DNA of 64,000 bases from Gordonia hydrophobica NBRC 16057 (GTDB lineage: Bacteria; Actinomycetota; Actinomycetes; Mycobacteriales; Mycobacteriaceae): NCBI RefSeq assembly GCF_001592365.1, contig NZ_BCWU01000011.1:62001-126000 (forward strand), in the 5' to 3' direction. Below are positions 36,740 to 45,753 of this stretch, piece by piece. Both the position numbers and the translations under genes were made by a program. Positions within the stretch are counted from its first letter, which is position 1. Each line of letters opens with the position of its first letter. Below the pieces are notes generated by a model. That model was not told the DNA's origin, made no database searches, and saw only the letters and a list, made by a program, of their open reading frames with translations.

Positions 36740-36801
36740 GGCGTCAACGGTAGCCGCCCGCGTCGTCGCGCCGGGTCAGCGCGGGACCTGTCGCGGTGGG
36801 C

Positions 36802-37569
36802 TCAGTCGTGTCCGAGGCACGGATGCAGTGCCAGCGAGTGGATGGCGGCGGACAGTTCAGGGATGCGCGTGACCGGACGAGCGAACGGCATCCGCACGTC
36901 CTCGTCCCGATTGCCGATCTCGACCCGGAAGGTGATGCCGAAGCGATCCAGGCGCAGCGGCCGGGCACGACCGCCGCGCACATGATCCGGGAGCCGGTGC
37001 GCGAGCTGGTGAATCAGATCCTGGTGGTCCGAGTCCAGATGGATCAGCCAGTCGGTCTCGAACTCCCAGAACAGATCCGGCTGCGCCGTGGCGATCGAGG
37101 CGACATCCACACCCCCTGCGCCGGTGGATGTCGCCAAGACCGCCGAATCGAGCGCCATGCGCATCAGGCTGTGGCCGTGGCCGACGTCGAGGAGCCGCTC
37201 GTCGGGATGGTCGCCTGCGATCTCGACCGCGAGTTCGCGCTCCAATTTCGCGGGCACCTCGTGCAGAGTGCCCGAGAGCCAGATCAACGACCGCACGCGT
37301 TCGCGCATCTGGACGGGTGCGCAGTCGATCACCTCGACCATCGCGGTGAGGCCCTCGACCCCGGATCGAACCAAGTCGACCGCCGGAACCGAGTCCGGCA
37401 CCAGCAGGAAGGCGTCACTTTCGAAGAGGTGCACCATCGCCACCGCATCGCAGCCGGAGACGTCGACCGTCACTCCGACCGGCGCACTGACGGACAGCGT
37501 TCCACCATGGGCGCGGCGGCAGGCCGTCTGGACCAGCTCAGCGTCGCAGGGAGCAAGGATCGTATTCAC
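36802..37569 (-). CDS. DUF2470 (HugZ-like) iron-regulated protein
   Basis: A 255-residue protein with an FMN-binding-like split-barrel region in the N-half (SAPVGVTVDVSGCDAVAMVHLFESDAFLLVPDS) and a C-terminal DUF2470 domain (LDSDHQDLIHQLAHRLP, LRLDRFGITFRVEI). DUF2470 proteins include heme-utilisation oxidases. It is the counterpart of M. tuberculosis Rv3839, also beside pheA and repressed by IdeR. I take GTG 37569 as start because GGAGG is 5 nt before it; GTG 37575 would overlap that site. An IdeR-like box lies about 35 bp upstream, so expression should rise in low iron. Confidence 0.87.
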   Translation of the reverse strand: MNTILAPCDAELVQTACRRAHGGTLSVSAPVGVTVDVSGCDAVAMVHLFESDAFLLVPDSVPAVDLVRSGVEGLTAMVEVIDCAPVQMRERVRSLIWLSGTLHEVPAKLERELAVEIAGDHPDERLLDVGHGHSLMRMALDSAVLATSTGAGGVDVASIATAQPDLFWEFETDWLIHLDSDHQDLIHQLAHRLPDHVRGGRARPLRLDRFGITFRVEIGNRDEDVRMPFARPVTRIPELSAAIHSLALHPCLGHD

Positions 37570-37602
37570 TGACACCTCCGAAAGTGCGTTACTTAGTACA
37601 TC

Positions 37603-37621
37603 CTAACTTAGACTTACCTAA
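37603..37621 (-). promoter_or_regulatory. IdeR/DtxR-like iron box
   Basis: On the minus strand this 19-mer reads TTAGGTAAGTCTAAGTTAG and matches the IdeR consensus (TWAGGTWAGSCTWACCTWA) at 15 of 19 places, perfect in the left half. A second TTAGG half-site adjoins it. It lies between the DUF2470 gene and divergent pheA. It is expected to repress the DUF2470 gene when iron is plentiful. Confidence 0.82.
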
Positions 37622-37680
37622 CCTAACGCGGCAGGGTTTTCCCGTCAACGGCACGGCACAACTGACTCGACTACTGTGAA

Positions 37681-38643
37681 ATGGTGCCCAGCTACGCTTA
37701 TTTTGGACCCGCCGGCACGTTCACCGAGATGGCACTCGACGCCGTCCTGCAACGTCGCGGTGCGGGCGACTCCGCCGTCAAGGTCCCCGTGAGCAATCCC
37801 CCGACCGTCATCGACATGATCCGCTCCGGCGACGTCGACTTCGGCTGCGTGCCGATCGAGAGTTCCCTGGAGGGTGCGGTACCGGCCACCATGGACGCCC
37901 TCGCGCCGCGTGACGGCCAGATCCGCGTTCAGGCCTACGCCGAGGTGGCCCTCGACATCGCCTTCACGATCGCCGCCGCCCAGCAGCGCGACGCCGCCGA
38001 CGTCCGGACCATCGCGGCGTACCCGGTCGCCTCCGCGCAGGTCCGACGCAGCGTGGAGCGCCTGTTCCCGAACGCCGAGTTCGTGATCGCGACGTCGAAC
38101 GCCGGCGCCGCGCAAGACGTCGCGCAGGGCAAGGCCGACGCCGCGGTCACCACCGCCGCCGCCGCTCGCATGCACGGACTGACCACGCTCGCCGACGGGG
38201 TCGCCGACTCCGACGACGCCGTGACCCGATTCCTCCTGCTCGGCAAGCCCGGTCCCCCGCCGGAACCGACCGGCGCAGACCGCACCTCGGTGATCCTCGA
38301 CCTGCCGAACACCCCGGGCAGCCTGGTGGCCGCGATGAACGAGTTCGCGATGCGCGGCATCGACCTCACCCGCATCGAGTCCCGCCCACGCGCCACGGAC
38401 GCCACGAGCGCGCCGAGCCGAAACGGCAGCGGCCAGTACCGGTTCTACCTCGACGCCCGCGGCCACATCCGCGATGCCGCCGTCGGAGAAGCACTGCGCG
38501 CGCTGCATCGCAGCGCCGAGCGCGTCATCTTCCTCGGCTCCTGGGCCATCGACCCCCAACTCACCGTCGCCGCCGCGGCGGCACCGCCCGACCACGCGGA
38601 GTCCCGCGCCTGGTTCGACGATCTGCTTCAGGGAGACCTCTGA
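37681..38643 (+). CDS. pheA: Prephenate dehydratase
   Basis: A 320-residue enzyme that turns prephenate into phenylpyruvate for phenylalanine synthesis. The catalytic domain begins SYAYFGPAGTFTEMA and includes VPIESSLEGAV and the essential TRF motif (Thr182-Phe184) in DAVTRFLLLG. The C-terminal ACT domain (VILDLPNTPGSLVAAMNEFAMRGIDLTRIESRP) is the feedback site for phenylalanine. Length fits the mycobacterial enzyme. The stop is 1 bp before the next gene, which is likely co-transcribed. Confidence 0.97.
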   Translation: MVPSYAYFGPAGTFTEMALDAVLQRRGAGDSAVKVPVSNPPTVIDMIRSGDVDFGCVPIESSLEGAVPATMDALAPRDGQIRVQAYAEVALDIAFTIAAAQQRDAADVRTIAAYPVASAQVRRSVERLFPNAEFVIATSNAGAAQDVAQGKADAAVTTAAAARMHGLTTLADGVADSDDAVTRFLLLGKPGPPPEPTGADRTSVILDLPNTPGSLVAAMNEFAMRGIDLTRIESRPRATDATSAPSRNGSGQYRFYLDARGHIRDAAVGEALRALHRSAERVIFLGSWAIDPQLTVAAAAAPPDHAESRAWFDDLLQGDL

Positions 38644-38644
38644 C

Positions 38645-39316
38645 ATGACACGACTTCATCTGGTCCGACACGGCGAAACCACCGCCAACGTCCTCAAGCG
38701 CCTCGACACGGCGCTGCCCGGCGCCTCGCTGACCGACTTCGGCGCTCGTCAGGGCGTCCGATACGGACTCGAGCACCCGCTCGACGAGCCGCCCGTCCTC
38801 GTCAACTCCGTCGCCAACCGCGCACGCCAGACCGCCGAGCTCATCGGCTCCGTCTGGGATCTGGACACCGACGCTGTCGAAGGCATCCACGAAGTCCAGG
38901 TGGGCGATCTGGAGGGCCGCTCCGACCGGGACGCACACGAGGTCTTCCACGACACCGTCGTGCGCTGGCACCGCGGCGATCTCGATGCGCGACTGCCCGG
39001 CGGCGAGTCGCTGGAGATGGTGCACGCCCGCTACCTCCCGGTGATCGACGATCTCACCAGTAAGTACCTGACGGGCGAGCACCAGCGCGACGTCTACGTG
39101 GTCTCGCACGGGGCTGCGATCCGCCTGATCGCCGCGCATCTGACCGACATCGATCCCGAATACGCGATGAAGCACTACCTTCAGAACACCGGAACCATCG
39201 AACTCGAATACCGCGACGGCCTCTGGGTCTGCCACCAGTGGGGTGACGCGGAACTGCCCGGCGAGAGCGCTCCCGCCGACGACGCGGCGGCGCAGAACGC
39301 CGACCCGATGGGCTGA
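38645..39316 (+). CDS. Histidine phosphatase / phosphoglycerate-mutase-like protein
   Basis: A 223-residue protein of the histidine phosphatase superfamily. The catalytic LVRHGET motif has the phospho-His at residue 9; the second Arg/His pair is in VNSVANRARQTAEL and VVSHGAAIRL, and the acid in DLEGRSDRD. ATG 38645 is used, 1 bp after pheA. Family members act as phosphoglycerate mutases or general phosphatases; M. tuberculosis Rv3837c is at the same position. It is convergent with a zincin gene, and a palindrome covers both stops. Confidence 0.93.
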   Translation: MTRLHLVRHGETTANVLKRLDTALPGASLTDFGARQGVRYGLEHPLDEPPVLVNSVANRARQTAELIGSVWDLDTDAVEGIHEVQVGDLEGRSDRDAHEVFHDTVVRWHRGDLDARLPGGESLEMVHARYLPVIDDLTSKYLTGEHQRDVYVVSHGAAIRLIAAHLTDIDPEYAMKHYLQNTGTIELEYRDGLWVCHQWGDAELPGESAPADDAAAQNADPMG

Positions 39317-39332
39317 CGGATCCGGTCAGCCC
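39310..39332. terminator. Bidirectional terminator spanning two stop codons
   Basis: GGGCTGAC at 39310-39317 pairs with GTCAGCCC at 39325-39332 around a 7-nt loop. The left arm holds the TGA of the phosphatase gene, the right arm the stop of the convergent zincin gene. Symmetric terminators in this place are common between convergent genes. No U-tract is present on either side, so strength is uncertain. Confidence 0.6.
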
Positions 39333-39676
39333 CACCCGTTCGCGTGGAGCCATTCGTCGCTGATGCCGAAGTGGTGGCCCACCTCGTGGAGGACGGTGAT
39401 CGCGACCTCTTGGCGCACCTGCTCCTCGGTATGGCACATCGCGAGCAGCGGCTCGCGATAGATCTCGATCGTGTCCGGCAGGAAACCCGCGTACTCGGTG
39501 GTGCGCTCGGTCAGTGCGACGCCGGTGTAGAGGCCGAGGATCGTCGGATCGTCGTCGTTGTGCGGGCGCACCAGGACGACGACGTTCGACATCGCGTTCA
39601 GCAACTCATCGGGGAGCAGGTCGAGCGCGTCGCCCACGAGGTTCTCGAAGTCGCGCTCCGACAGGGAGATCGGCAT
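39326..39676 (-). CDS. Zincin-like metallopeptidase
   Basis: A 116-residue protein of the minimal zincin (DUF1025) family. The metal site is HEVGHHFG with His97, Glu98 and His101. Upstream are ISLSERDFENLVGDALDLLP, NVVVLVRPHND and GLYTGVALTERT, all typical of the family. It is thought to be a small zinc peptidase of unknown substrate; M. tuberculosis Rv3836 occupies the same place. Starts 1 bp after the septum-formation-type gene, so they are co-transcribed. Confidence 0.93.
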   Translation of the reverse strand: MPISLSERDFENLVGDALDLLPDELLNAMSNVVVLVRPHNDDDPTILGLYTGVALTERTTEYAGFLPDTIEIYREPLLAMCHTEEQVRQEVAITVLHEVGHHFGISDEWLHANGWG

Positions 39677-39677
39677 G

Positions 39678-41117
39678 TCAGCCCGCCGGCGCCGGGATCT
39701 CGCGGTCCGATGACGAATAGCCGGGCGGCAGCGGCACGGGCTCGCCCACCGAGCGTCCGGGCGGCCCCTCGTCCTGCGGATTCGGCACCTTTCCGTTGAT
39801 CAACAGGGTGCCCTGCCTGGCGTCGCCGACCAGCGTCGCGAACCCGCCGCGGTCGGGCAGCGCCACGAAGCAGAACACCCGGCGGCTCCCAGTGAGCCAA
39901 CTGACCTCGGAGATCGTCGACGACTGAATGTTCAGGGTCGTCTGCTTGAACTTGTCGGCGCCGCCGAACGCCTGGTTCGCCTGGGTCGGACAGATCCCCC
40001 GCAGATACTCGTTCTGGTCCTTCGTACTCGGCCACGGCTTACCGGACGCACGGCCGCCGAACCGCTGCGACAGGTCGACGCTGCCGGTCACCTGGAAGGC
40101 ATGCGGCTCAGCGCAGTTCACCACACCGCCGGTCGGCTGACGGGACTGCTTGTCGATTCCGATGCAACTGCCGTCCGCCCAGGTGAACGACTGGTCGACG
40201 TCTCTGACCGGGCCCGTGAACTCCGCCTGCACATCGCCGGGGGCGGGCTGTTCGATGCCGCAGCGCAGGCTGCGCACCCCCTGCTGCCACTCCGACTCCT
40301 TCGGGAACATCAGGCCGGGCGCGAACCGCCCCTGCGGATCCAGGCCGCCGCCCAGGTAGCGCGAGACGATCACCGAACAGTTCTCGTCGCGGATCTCCGC
40401 GAATCGCTCCGGCGTCGGATAGGGCGCCGTCGCAGCGAATTCCGCCGTCGGGAAGGTCGATGTGTCGAGAACGCCTGCCACCTCGAACCTGTGCGGCTTC
40501 GTGCACTCCACCCTCACCGGATCGCCGGGCGCGTCGTCGCTCCACGTCAAGCAGTCCCCGGCCTCCGAGCGCGTGAAATCGTTCTGCTTCACCGAGCTCT
40601 CACCGATCACCGACGATCCGACGTCACCGAGATCGTCGAAGCCGCCGGTCGCGAACAGGAACGCTCCCGCGGCGACGCCGCCGACCAGGATCGCCGCCAG
40701 CACCAGCCGGAGCGGATGCTTCCGGGCGCGACTGGGCGACTGGGCGTCCTCGGACTCCGCCGAGTCGTCAGCCCCGCCCGATCGCGGGGACGCCGACGTC
40801 TGCTCCTCATCGTCCTGCTCCTCATCGTCGAAGTAGGCGTCCTCGGGCTCCACACCCCACTCCTCGACGTCGTCCTCCACCTCGTCGACGTCGTCCGGAG
40901 CGACCTCACCGTGCGGGTCGCCGTACGGCTCCAGCCCCCACTCGTCCACCGCCTCGGATTCGCCCGTCTCCCCTGGTGATTCCGTGTTCTCGGGAAGCTC
41001 TCCGCCGTCGAGGGAGTCGTCGGTCGGCTCCCAGCCGCCAGCACCGCCGCCGACGACGGGCTCAGCCTCGTCGTCGTCGCGGCCGTCGTGCATCGGTTGA
41101 TCGCGCTTCGAAGTCAT
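39678..41117 (-). CDS. Septum-formation-family membrane protein
   Basis: A 479-residue protein. The N-terminal 130 residues are cytosolic and very acidic (many Asp/Glu, [12 protein letters not shown] runs). One transmembrane helix follows ([25 protein letters not shown]). The extracytoplasmic part has two related domains, each with paired cysteines and a PH-F/H motif: [12 protein letters not shown]...CTKPHRFEV and [12 protein letters not shown]...CAEPHAFQV. These match the septum-formation (Septum_form) domain of actinobacteria. M. tuberculosis Rv3835 is the counterpart. Probably a cell-envelope protein of division or growth. Confidence 0.87.
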   Translation of the reverse strand: MTSKRDQPMHDGRDDDEAEPVVGGGAGGWEPTDDSLDGGELPENTESPGETGESEAVDEWGLEPYGDPHGEVAPDDVDEVEDDVEEWGVEPEDAYFDDEEQDDEEQTSASPRSGGADDSAESEDAQSPSRARKHPLRLVLAAILVGGVAAGAFLFATGGFDDLGDVGSSVIGESSVKQNDFTRSEAGDCLTWSDDAPGDPVRVECTKPHRFEVAGVLDTSTFPTAEFAATAPYPTPERFAEIRDENCSVIVSRYLGGGLDPQGRFAPGLMFPKESEWQQGVRSLRCGIEQPAPGDVQAEFTGPVRDVDQSFTWADGSCIGIDKQSRQPTGGVVNCAEPHAFQVTGSVDLSQRFGGRASGKPWPSTKDQNEYLRGICPTQANQAFGGADKFKQTTLNIQSSTISEVSWLTGSRRVFCFVALPDRGGFATLVGDARQGTLLINGKVPNPQDEGPPGRSVGEPVPLPPGYSSSDREIPAPAG

Positions 41118-41173
41118 CGCAATCCATCATGCCTGGTCGCTGCTCCCGACGTCCTCCGAGTAGGGTTCAACGT

Positions 41174-42430
41174 GTGATCGACCTGAAGATCGTGCGTGAG
41201 AACCCCGACCTTGTCCGCGAATCCCAGCGCGCCCGCGGCGAAGACCCGACCCTCGTCGACCAGCTGCTCGACGCCGACGTCGCGCGCCGCGCAGCCATCG
41301 CCGAAGCGGACGCTCTGCGCGGCGAGCAGAAGTCCCTCGGCAAGCTCGTCGGCAAGGCGTCCGGCGAGGAGAAGACTGAACTCCTCGCCAAGGGCAAGAC
41401 GCTGGCCGAGCAGGTCAAGAGTGCCGTCGCCAAACAGAACGACGCCGATTCCGCGTCCAGCGATGCGCACCGCGCCATCTCGAACATCATCGAAGGCGCC
41501 CCCGCGGGCGGCGAGGACGACTACATCGTCCTCGAGCACGTCGGCGAGCCGCGCGCCATCGCGAACCCGAAGGACCATCTGGAACTCGGTGAGAGCCTCG
41601 GCCTCATCGACATGGCCCGCGGCGTCAAAGTGTCCGGATCGCGTTTCTACTTCCTGACCGGTCTCGGCGCCATGCTCCAGCTCGGTCTGCTGAACATGGC
41701 CGCGGCCAAGGCCACCGCCAACGGATTCACGCTGATGATCCCGCCGGTCCTGGTGAAGCCCGAGATCATGGCCGGCACCGGTTTCCTCGGCGCCCACAGC
41801 GACGAGATCTACCACCTCGACGACGATGACATGTACCTCGTCGGCACCTCCGAGGTCCCGCTGGCCGGCTATCACAAGGACGAGATCCTCGACCTCTCCA
41901 CCGGACCCAAGCGCTATGCGGGCTGGTCCACGTGCTTTCGTCGCGAGGCGGGCTCGTACGGCAAGGACACCCGCGGCATCATCCGCGTCCACCAGTTCGA
42001 CAAGGTCGAGGGCTTCATCTACTGCAAGCCCGAGGACGCCGAGACCGAACACCAGCGCATCCTCGGCTGGGAGAAGGACATGCTCGCGGCGATCGACGTG
42101 CCCTACCGCGTCATCGACGTCGCCGGTGGCGACCTCGGCAGCTCCGCGGCCCGCAAGTTCGACTGCGAGGCCTGGGTCCCGACCCAGAACACCTATCGCG
42201 AACTGACCTCGACGTCGAACTGCACCACCTTCCAGGCCCGCCGCCTCTCCGTCCGCTACCGCGACGAGAACGGCAAGCCGCAGATCGCCGCCACGCTCAA
42301 CGGCACCCTCGCGACCACCCGCTGGCTGGTCGCGATCCTCGAGAACCACCAGCAGGAGGACGGATCGGTGGTCCTGCCTCCCGAACTCGCTCGGTTCGTC
42401 GGCGTGGAACGGATCACCGCTCCGGCCTGA
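41174..42430 (+). CDS. serS: Seryl-tRNA synthetase
   Basis: A 418-residue class II tRNA synthetase. The N-terminal part is the long antiparallel coiled coil that holds tRNA-Ser (about residues 25-105). Motif 2 is [26 protein letters not shown]. Motif 3 begins with [14 protein letters not shown] and ends in [18 protein letters not shown]. The start is GTG 41174, matching the conserved [11 protein letters not shown] beginning. Only about 50 bp separates it from the divergent septum-type gene, which leaves no room for a T-box leader. Standalone, essential. Confidence 0.98.
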   Translation: MIDLKIVRENPDLVRESQRARGEDPTLVDQLLDADVARRAAIAEADALRGEQKSLGKLVGKASGEEKTELLAKGKTLAEQVKSAVAKQNDADSASSDAHRAISNIIEGAPAGGEDDYIVLEHVGEPRAIANPKDHLELGESLGLIDMARGVKVSGSRFYFLTGLGAMLQLGLLNMAAAKATANGFTLMIPPVLVKPEIMAGTGFLGAHSDEIYHLDDDDMYLVGTSEVPLAGYHKDEILDLSTGPKRYAGWSTCFRREAGSYGKDTRGIIRVHQFDKVEGFIYCKPEDAETEHQRILGWEKDMLAAIDVPYRVIDVAGGDLGSSAARKFDCEAWVPTQNTYRELTSTSNCTTFQARRLSVRYRDENGKPQIAATLNGTLATTRWLVAILENHQQEDGSVVLPPELARFVGVERITAPA

Positions 42431-42721
42431 CCGCGTCGTCGTCCCGGCGGTCGTAGGTTGGACCGATGATGATCGGACTGATCGCGGCGATCGTCGCGGC
42501 GCTGGGCTTCGGCGATCAGACCCGGCCCGGCTGGGGCTCGCCGCGAGCTGACGCCGAAGCCGGACAGAATTCCCCGCTGGCGACCGCCATGTCGCCACAC
42601 GCGGACGCCGACCGTCAGCGGGGAATCCTGTCCGAAGGCGGTCGGTCATTCGGTCGACGCAGCGCCCTCGTCCTGCCTCGCCTTCAGCATGCGGTCAGAT
42701 TCCGGCGGTACCGTGTCTGAA
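42431..42721. repeat. Inverted repeat in the serS-LCP gap
   Basis: This 291-bp gap has no convincing gene; the open frame at 42466-42720 is weak and lies across the repeat. CGGACAGAATTCCCCGCTG at 42561-42579 pairs with 42616-42634 with one mismatch, with a 36-nt spacer. The 19-bp arms are longer than in an ordinary terminator and no U-tract follows. It might be a structured RNA, a small mobile repeat or a terminator variant. Confidence 0.55.
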
Positions 42722-44080
42722 ATGAACTCCCAGCGACCCATGCCGCCGGATCCGCGGCGACCGCGTGGCGGACCTCGTTTCGAGGCGCCGACCCGCCGGG
42801 TCCCCGAGTCTGGACCCGATGCGGGTTATCGGCCGCCGCTGGCGTGGTCGCAGGAGCCGGAGCAGCGCCCGCGACACCGGTCGCCTGCGCCGCTGCCCGC
42901 CGCCGAACCGCCGGTACCGCTGCGTCGCGACACCCGTCACGCCGCGCCCGGCGGGTACGCTCCGCGGCAAGAACCGCAACCGGTGCCCGCCGACCGTCGA
43001 CGGGCAGCGTCTCGCCCACCGCAGGACGCGCCCCCTCGACGTCGGTCCGACCGTTCCGCCACGCCCCCGGTTCCCCCGAAGCGGGGCCATCGCAGCACCC
43101 CGCCCGCGCCGAAGCCGCGCAAACGCCGACGGCTGCGACTCGGACGGATTCTGCTGGTGGTGCTACTGGTCCTGGTGATCGCCCCGATCGCCATGCTGTT
43201 CTACTTCGACGGCAAGCTGCATCGGGTGGACGCGTTGTCGTCGTACCCCGGCCGCGTGGCCGACACCCCCGGTACCAACTGGCTGATCGTCGGCACCGAC
43301 TCCCGTGAGGGGCTCAGCGCCGAGCAGAAGAAGAATCTGGCGACCGGTGACGCCGACGGCGCGCGCACGGACACGATCATGATGGCGCATCTACCGCTGT
43401 CCGGAAAACCCATGCTCATCAGCATCCCCCGCGACATGTACGTGCCGATCCCCGGCATGGGCAGCCACAAGATCAACTCCGCCTTCAACAACGGCGGTCC
43501 GAAACTGTTGGTTCAGACCGTCGAACAATTCACCGGCGTCCGCATCGATCATTACGCGGAGATCGGATTCGGCGGCTTCGACTCGGTGGTCGACGCCGTC
43601 GGCGGGGTCACGATGTGCCTCGATCAACCGCTCCGTGATCCCAAGGCGGGTCTGCGACTGCCTGCCGGGTGCCAGAAACTGAACGGCGCGCAAGCGCTCG
43701 GGCTGGTGCGCACGCGCGCTTTCCCGAACGCCGACCTGGAACGGGTGGTGAACCAGCGCAAGTTCCTGTCCGCACTCATGTCCCGGGCCACCAGCCCGTC
43801 GGTCCTGCTGAATCCGTTCCGCTTGTTCCCGTTCGTGAGCGGCGCCGTCGACGCCGTCACCGTCGACAACGGTGACCACCTGTGGAATCTCGCGTGGCTG
43901 GCCCTCAAACTGCGGGGCGATCCCATCACCACTACCGCCCCCGCTGACGGCGACCAGTACACCGACGACGGCGACTCGCTGATCCCCGGCGACACCACGA
44001 AGCGGTTCTTCGACTACATCGCACGCAGCGAAGCCGTGCCGAACGATCTCCTGTCGGCCAACACCGGTTCGGTCTCCTGA
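42722..44080 (+). CDS. LytR-CpsA-Psr (LCP) family protein
   Basis: A 452-residue type II membrane protein. The N-terminal 140 residues are Pro/Arg-rich and cytosolic. One helix follows (ILLVVLLVLVIAPIAMLFYF). The LCP domain has NWLIVGTDSREGL, GARTDTIMMAHLPLSGKPMLISIPRDMYVPIPG, HKINSAFNNGGP and DLERVVNQRKFL, with the arginines and aspartates that bind polyprenyl pyrophosphate. LCP enzymes attach arabinogalactan to peptidoglycan. There is no C-terminal LytR_C domain. ATG 42722 is taken; GTG 42713 is an alternative. Neighbours are iron genes, as in M. tuberculosis (Rv3840). Confidence 0.92.
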   Translation: MNSQRPMPPDPRRPRGGPRFEAPTRRVPESGPDAGYRPPLAWSQEPEQRPRHRSPAPLPAAEPPVPLRRDTRHAAPGGYAPRQEPQPVPADRRRAASRPPQDAPPRRRSDRSATPPVPPKRGHRSTPPAPKPRKRRRLRLGRILLVVLLVLVIAPIAMLFYFDGKLHRVDALSSYPGRVADTPGTNWLIVGTDSREGLSAEQKKNLATGDADGARTDTIMMAHLPLSGKPMLISIPRDMYVPIPGMGSHKINSAFNNGGPKLLVQTVEQFTGVRIDHYAEIGFGGFDSVVDAVGGVTMCLDQPLRDPKAGLRLPAGCQKLNGAQALGLVRTRAFPNADLERVVNQRKFLSALMSRATSPSVLLNPFRLFPFVSGAVDAVTVDNGDHLWNLAWLALKLRGDPITTTAPADGDQYTDDGDSLIPGDTTKRFFDYIARSEAVPNDLLSANTGSVS

Positions 44081-44150
44081 CCGGGTCGACGGGGCCGTCG
44101 CTGCTGCCAGTCCAGCACGAACGTCGGGTGACGGCGATTAGACTCTGCCC

Positions 44151-44699
44151 ATGACCGCAACGCCGCGCACGACGTTCCAGCAGCTTCTGCACGATCAGAT
44201 CAGCAACGAGTTCAGTGCCTCGCAGCAGTACATCGCCCTCGCGGTGTACTACGACAACCACGACATGCCGCAGCTCGCGAAACGCTTCTACGGGCAGTCC
44301 GTCGAGGAGCGCAACCACGCGATGATGATCATCCAGTACTTCCTGGATCGGGATCTCGACGTCGAGATCCCGGCCGTCGCCGCCCCGATCACCGCGTTCG
44401 ACGACTACCGCGAGCCGATCGCGCTGGCGTTGAAGCAGGAGAAGCAGGTCACCGAGCAGATCGTCAGCCTCGCTCGGGCGGCCCGAGACGACGGCGATTA
44501 CCTCGGCGAGCAGTTCATGCAGTGGTTCCTGAAGGAGCAGGTGGAGGAGGTCGCCACGATCACCACGTTGCAGACCATCGCCGACCGCGCCGACGGCAAC
44601 ATCTTCGACCTCGAGAACTTCGTCGAACGCGAGATCAATGCCGCCGCGACGTCGGCCGCCGATCCCGGCGAGCCCGTGGCCGCAGGCGGGAACCTGTAG
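44151..44699 (+). CDS. bfrB: Ferritin (BfrB-type)
   Basis: A 182-residue ferritin that forms 24-subunit iron-storage shells. The ferroxidase residues appear in QISNEFSASQQYIALAVYYD (Glu, Tyr), SVEERNHAMMIIQYFLD (Glu-x-x-His) and QFMQWFLKEQVEEVATI (Gln, Glu). The last 30 residues form the flexible C-terminal tail. The gene is the counterpart of M. tuberculosis bfrB (Rv3841), which is IdeR-activated, but no clear iron box was found in the 70 bp upstream. Single gene, convergent with DUF5926. Confidence 0.96.
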   Translation: MTATPRTTFQQLLHDQISNEFSASQQYIALAVYYDNHDMPQLAKRFYGQSVEERNHAMMIIQYFLDRDLDVEIPAVAAPITAFDDYREPIALALKQEKQVTEQIVSLARAARDDGDYLGEQFMQWFLKEQVEEVATITTLQTIADRADGNIFDLENFVEREINAAATSAADPGEPVAAGGNL

Positions 44700-44729
44700 C
44701 GACCCGGTCCCCGACCCGCTGCAATCGAC

Positions 44730-45695
44730 CTATCGCAACGTCACCTGCCGGCCGATGATCCCGGCCCGCGAGCTGCGCTCGGCCGCCGTCAGCTCGGAGG
44801 AGTCGGCGAGTGCCTCGGTCAGCCGCGCGTCGAACGTCTCGACCCCGTCGATCCACTCCTCGTGGTGGGCTTCGACGTCGAGGTCGAACACCGGCACGAT
44901 CACGCCGTGCGTGCGGAACGAGCCGGCGAACCGGGATCCTTCGCCGAGTGTCAGATGACCTGCGGCGTGCACCCTGGCCAGCGCGTTCATCAGGACGGTC
45001 TCGTCTTCCGGCCGCACCCAGCGCAGGTGCGCCTTCTCGCCGGCGTCCACCCACCACGGTGCTCCGACGCCACTGGACGGGCGCAGGCGGGCCGTCGGCA
45101 GAATGCTCTCGTTGGCGCGGTCGAGCATGGTCGCGAGTTCCGACGGCACGTTCGCATCCTCGGCGAACCACCAGCCGAAATCGGTGTGCACGACGATGTC
45201 GAGGTCGGCGTCCGCGTCGAGGATGTCGGTGAGCGACTGCTCGGTCGCCGCGCCGTCGTACTGGTCGCCGTCCTGGGCCGACGCCGCCCAGGCGAGGGCG
45301 CCGGCGAGCGACCCGGCCAGATCGGCCGGTTCCGGGTTGGTCTGGAGTCCGACGAGCCCCTGCGTCACCTTGCCGTTCGCGTCGCCTGCGGCCGCACCCA
45401 GCTCACCGAACGTCGCGGCGTCGCGCAGGCGTACCTCGGCGGCGACGGCGCCCGGCAGAATGGTGGCGAAATCAGCTTCGTGGGCGGCGTCGAAGCCCGC
45501 GGCGTACGTCACCTGCGCGGTGGCCGAGGCGATGAACGCGCGCATGGCGACCAGATCGCATTCGGCTTTCAGCCCGGCGAACGGCCGCACCGGTGCGGCG
45601 AGAGATTCCGCCTGCCGCGCCTTACGGGCGGCGACGCGTTCTGCGCGGTTGCTTCCGGGGCGCGGGCCACTGCCGCGCTTGCTCTTCTTTCCCAT
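44730..45695 (-). CDS. DUF5926 family protein
   Basis: A 321-residue protein restricted to actinobacteria. It has a basic N-terminus (KKSKRGSGPRPGSNRAERVAARKARQ) and an acidic body. Recognisable family parts are GLKAECDLVAMRAFIASATA, DIVVHTDFGWWFAED, RPSSGVGAPWWVDAGEKAHLRWVRPEDE and GSRFAGSFRTHGVIVPVFDLD. No catalytic motif or membrane segment is seen; function unknown, perhaps linked to translation or RNA by its charged head. Convergent with ferritin, 30 bp apart. Confidence 0.88.
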   Translation of the reverse strand: MGKKSKRGSGPRPGSNRAERVAARKARQAESLAAPVRPFAGLKAECDLVAMRAFIASATAQVTYAAGFDAAHEADFATILPGAVAAEVRLRDAATFGELGAAAGDANGKVTQGLVGLQTNPEPADLAGSLAGALAWAASAQDGDQYDGAATEQSLTDILDADADLDIVVHTDFGWWFAEDANVPSELATMLDRANESILPTARLRPSSGVGAPWWVDAGEKAHLRWVRPEDETVLMNALARVHAAGHLTLGEGSRFAGSFRTHGVIVPVFDLDVEAHHEEWIDGVETFDARLTEALADSSELTAAERSSRAGIIGRQVTLR

Positions 45696-45753
45696 GCGTT
45701 CAGTCTGTCATCCGCCACCGACGGCTCGGCGGCCCGACTGCGGAATCGGCGCG

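Noticed and set aside
41118..41173. T-box or serine-sensing leader upstream of serS
   Set aside because: Only about 56 bp separates the divergent genes, too short for a T-box, and no specifier or antiterminator stem is seen.
42466..42720. 84-codon plus-strand frame between serS and the LCP gene
   Set aside because: It starts with a hydrophobic stretch but then crosses both arms of the 19-bp inverted repeat and has no family match or good ribosome binding site; more likely non-coding.
44081..44150. IdeR activation box ahead of ferritin
   Set aside because: Searched by eye because M. tuberculosis bfrB has one; no TTAGG-type 19-mer is present in this short gap.
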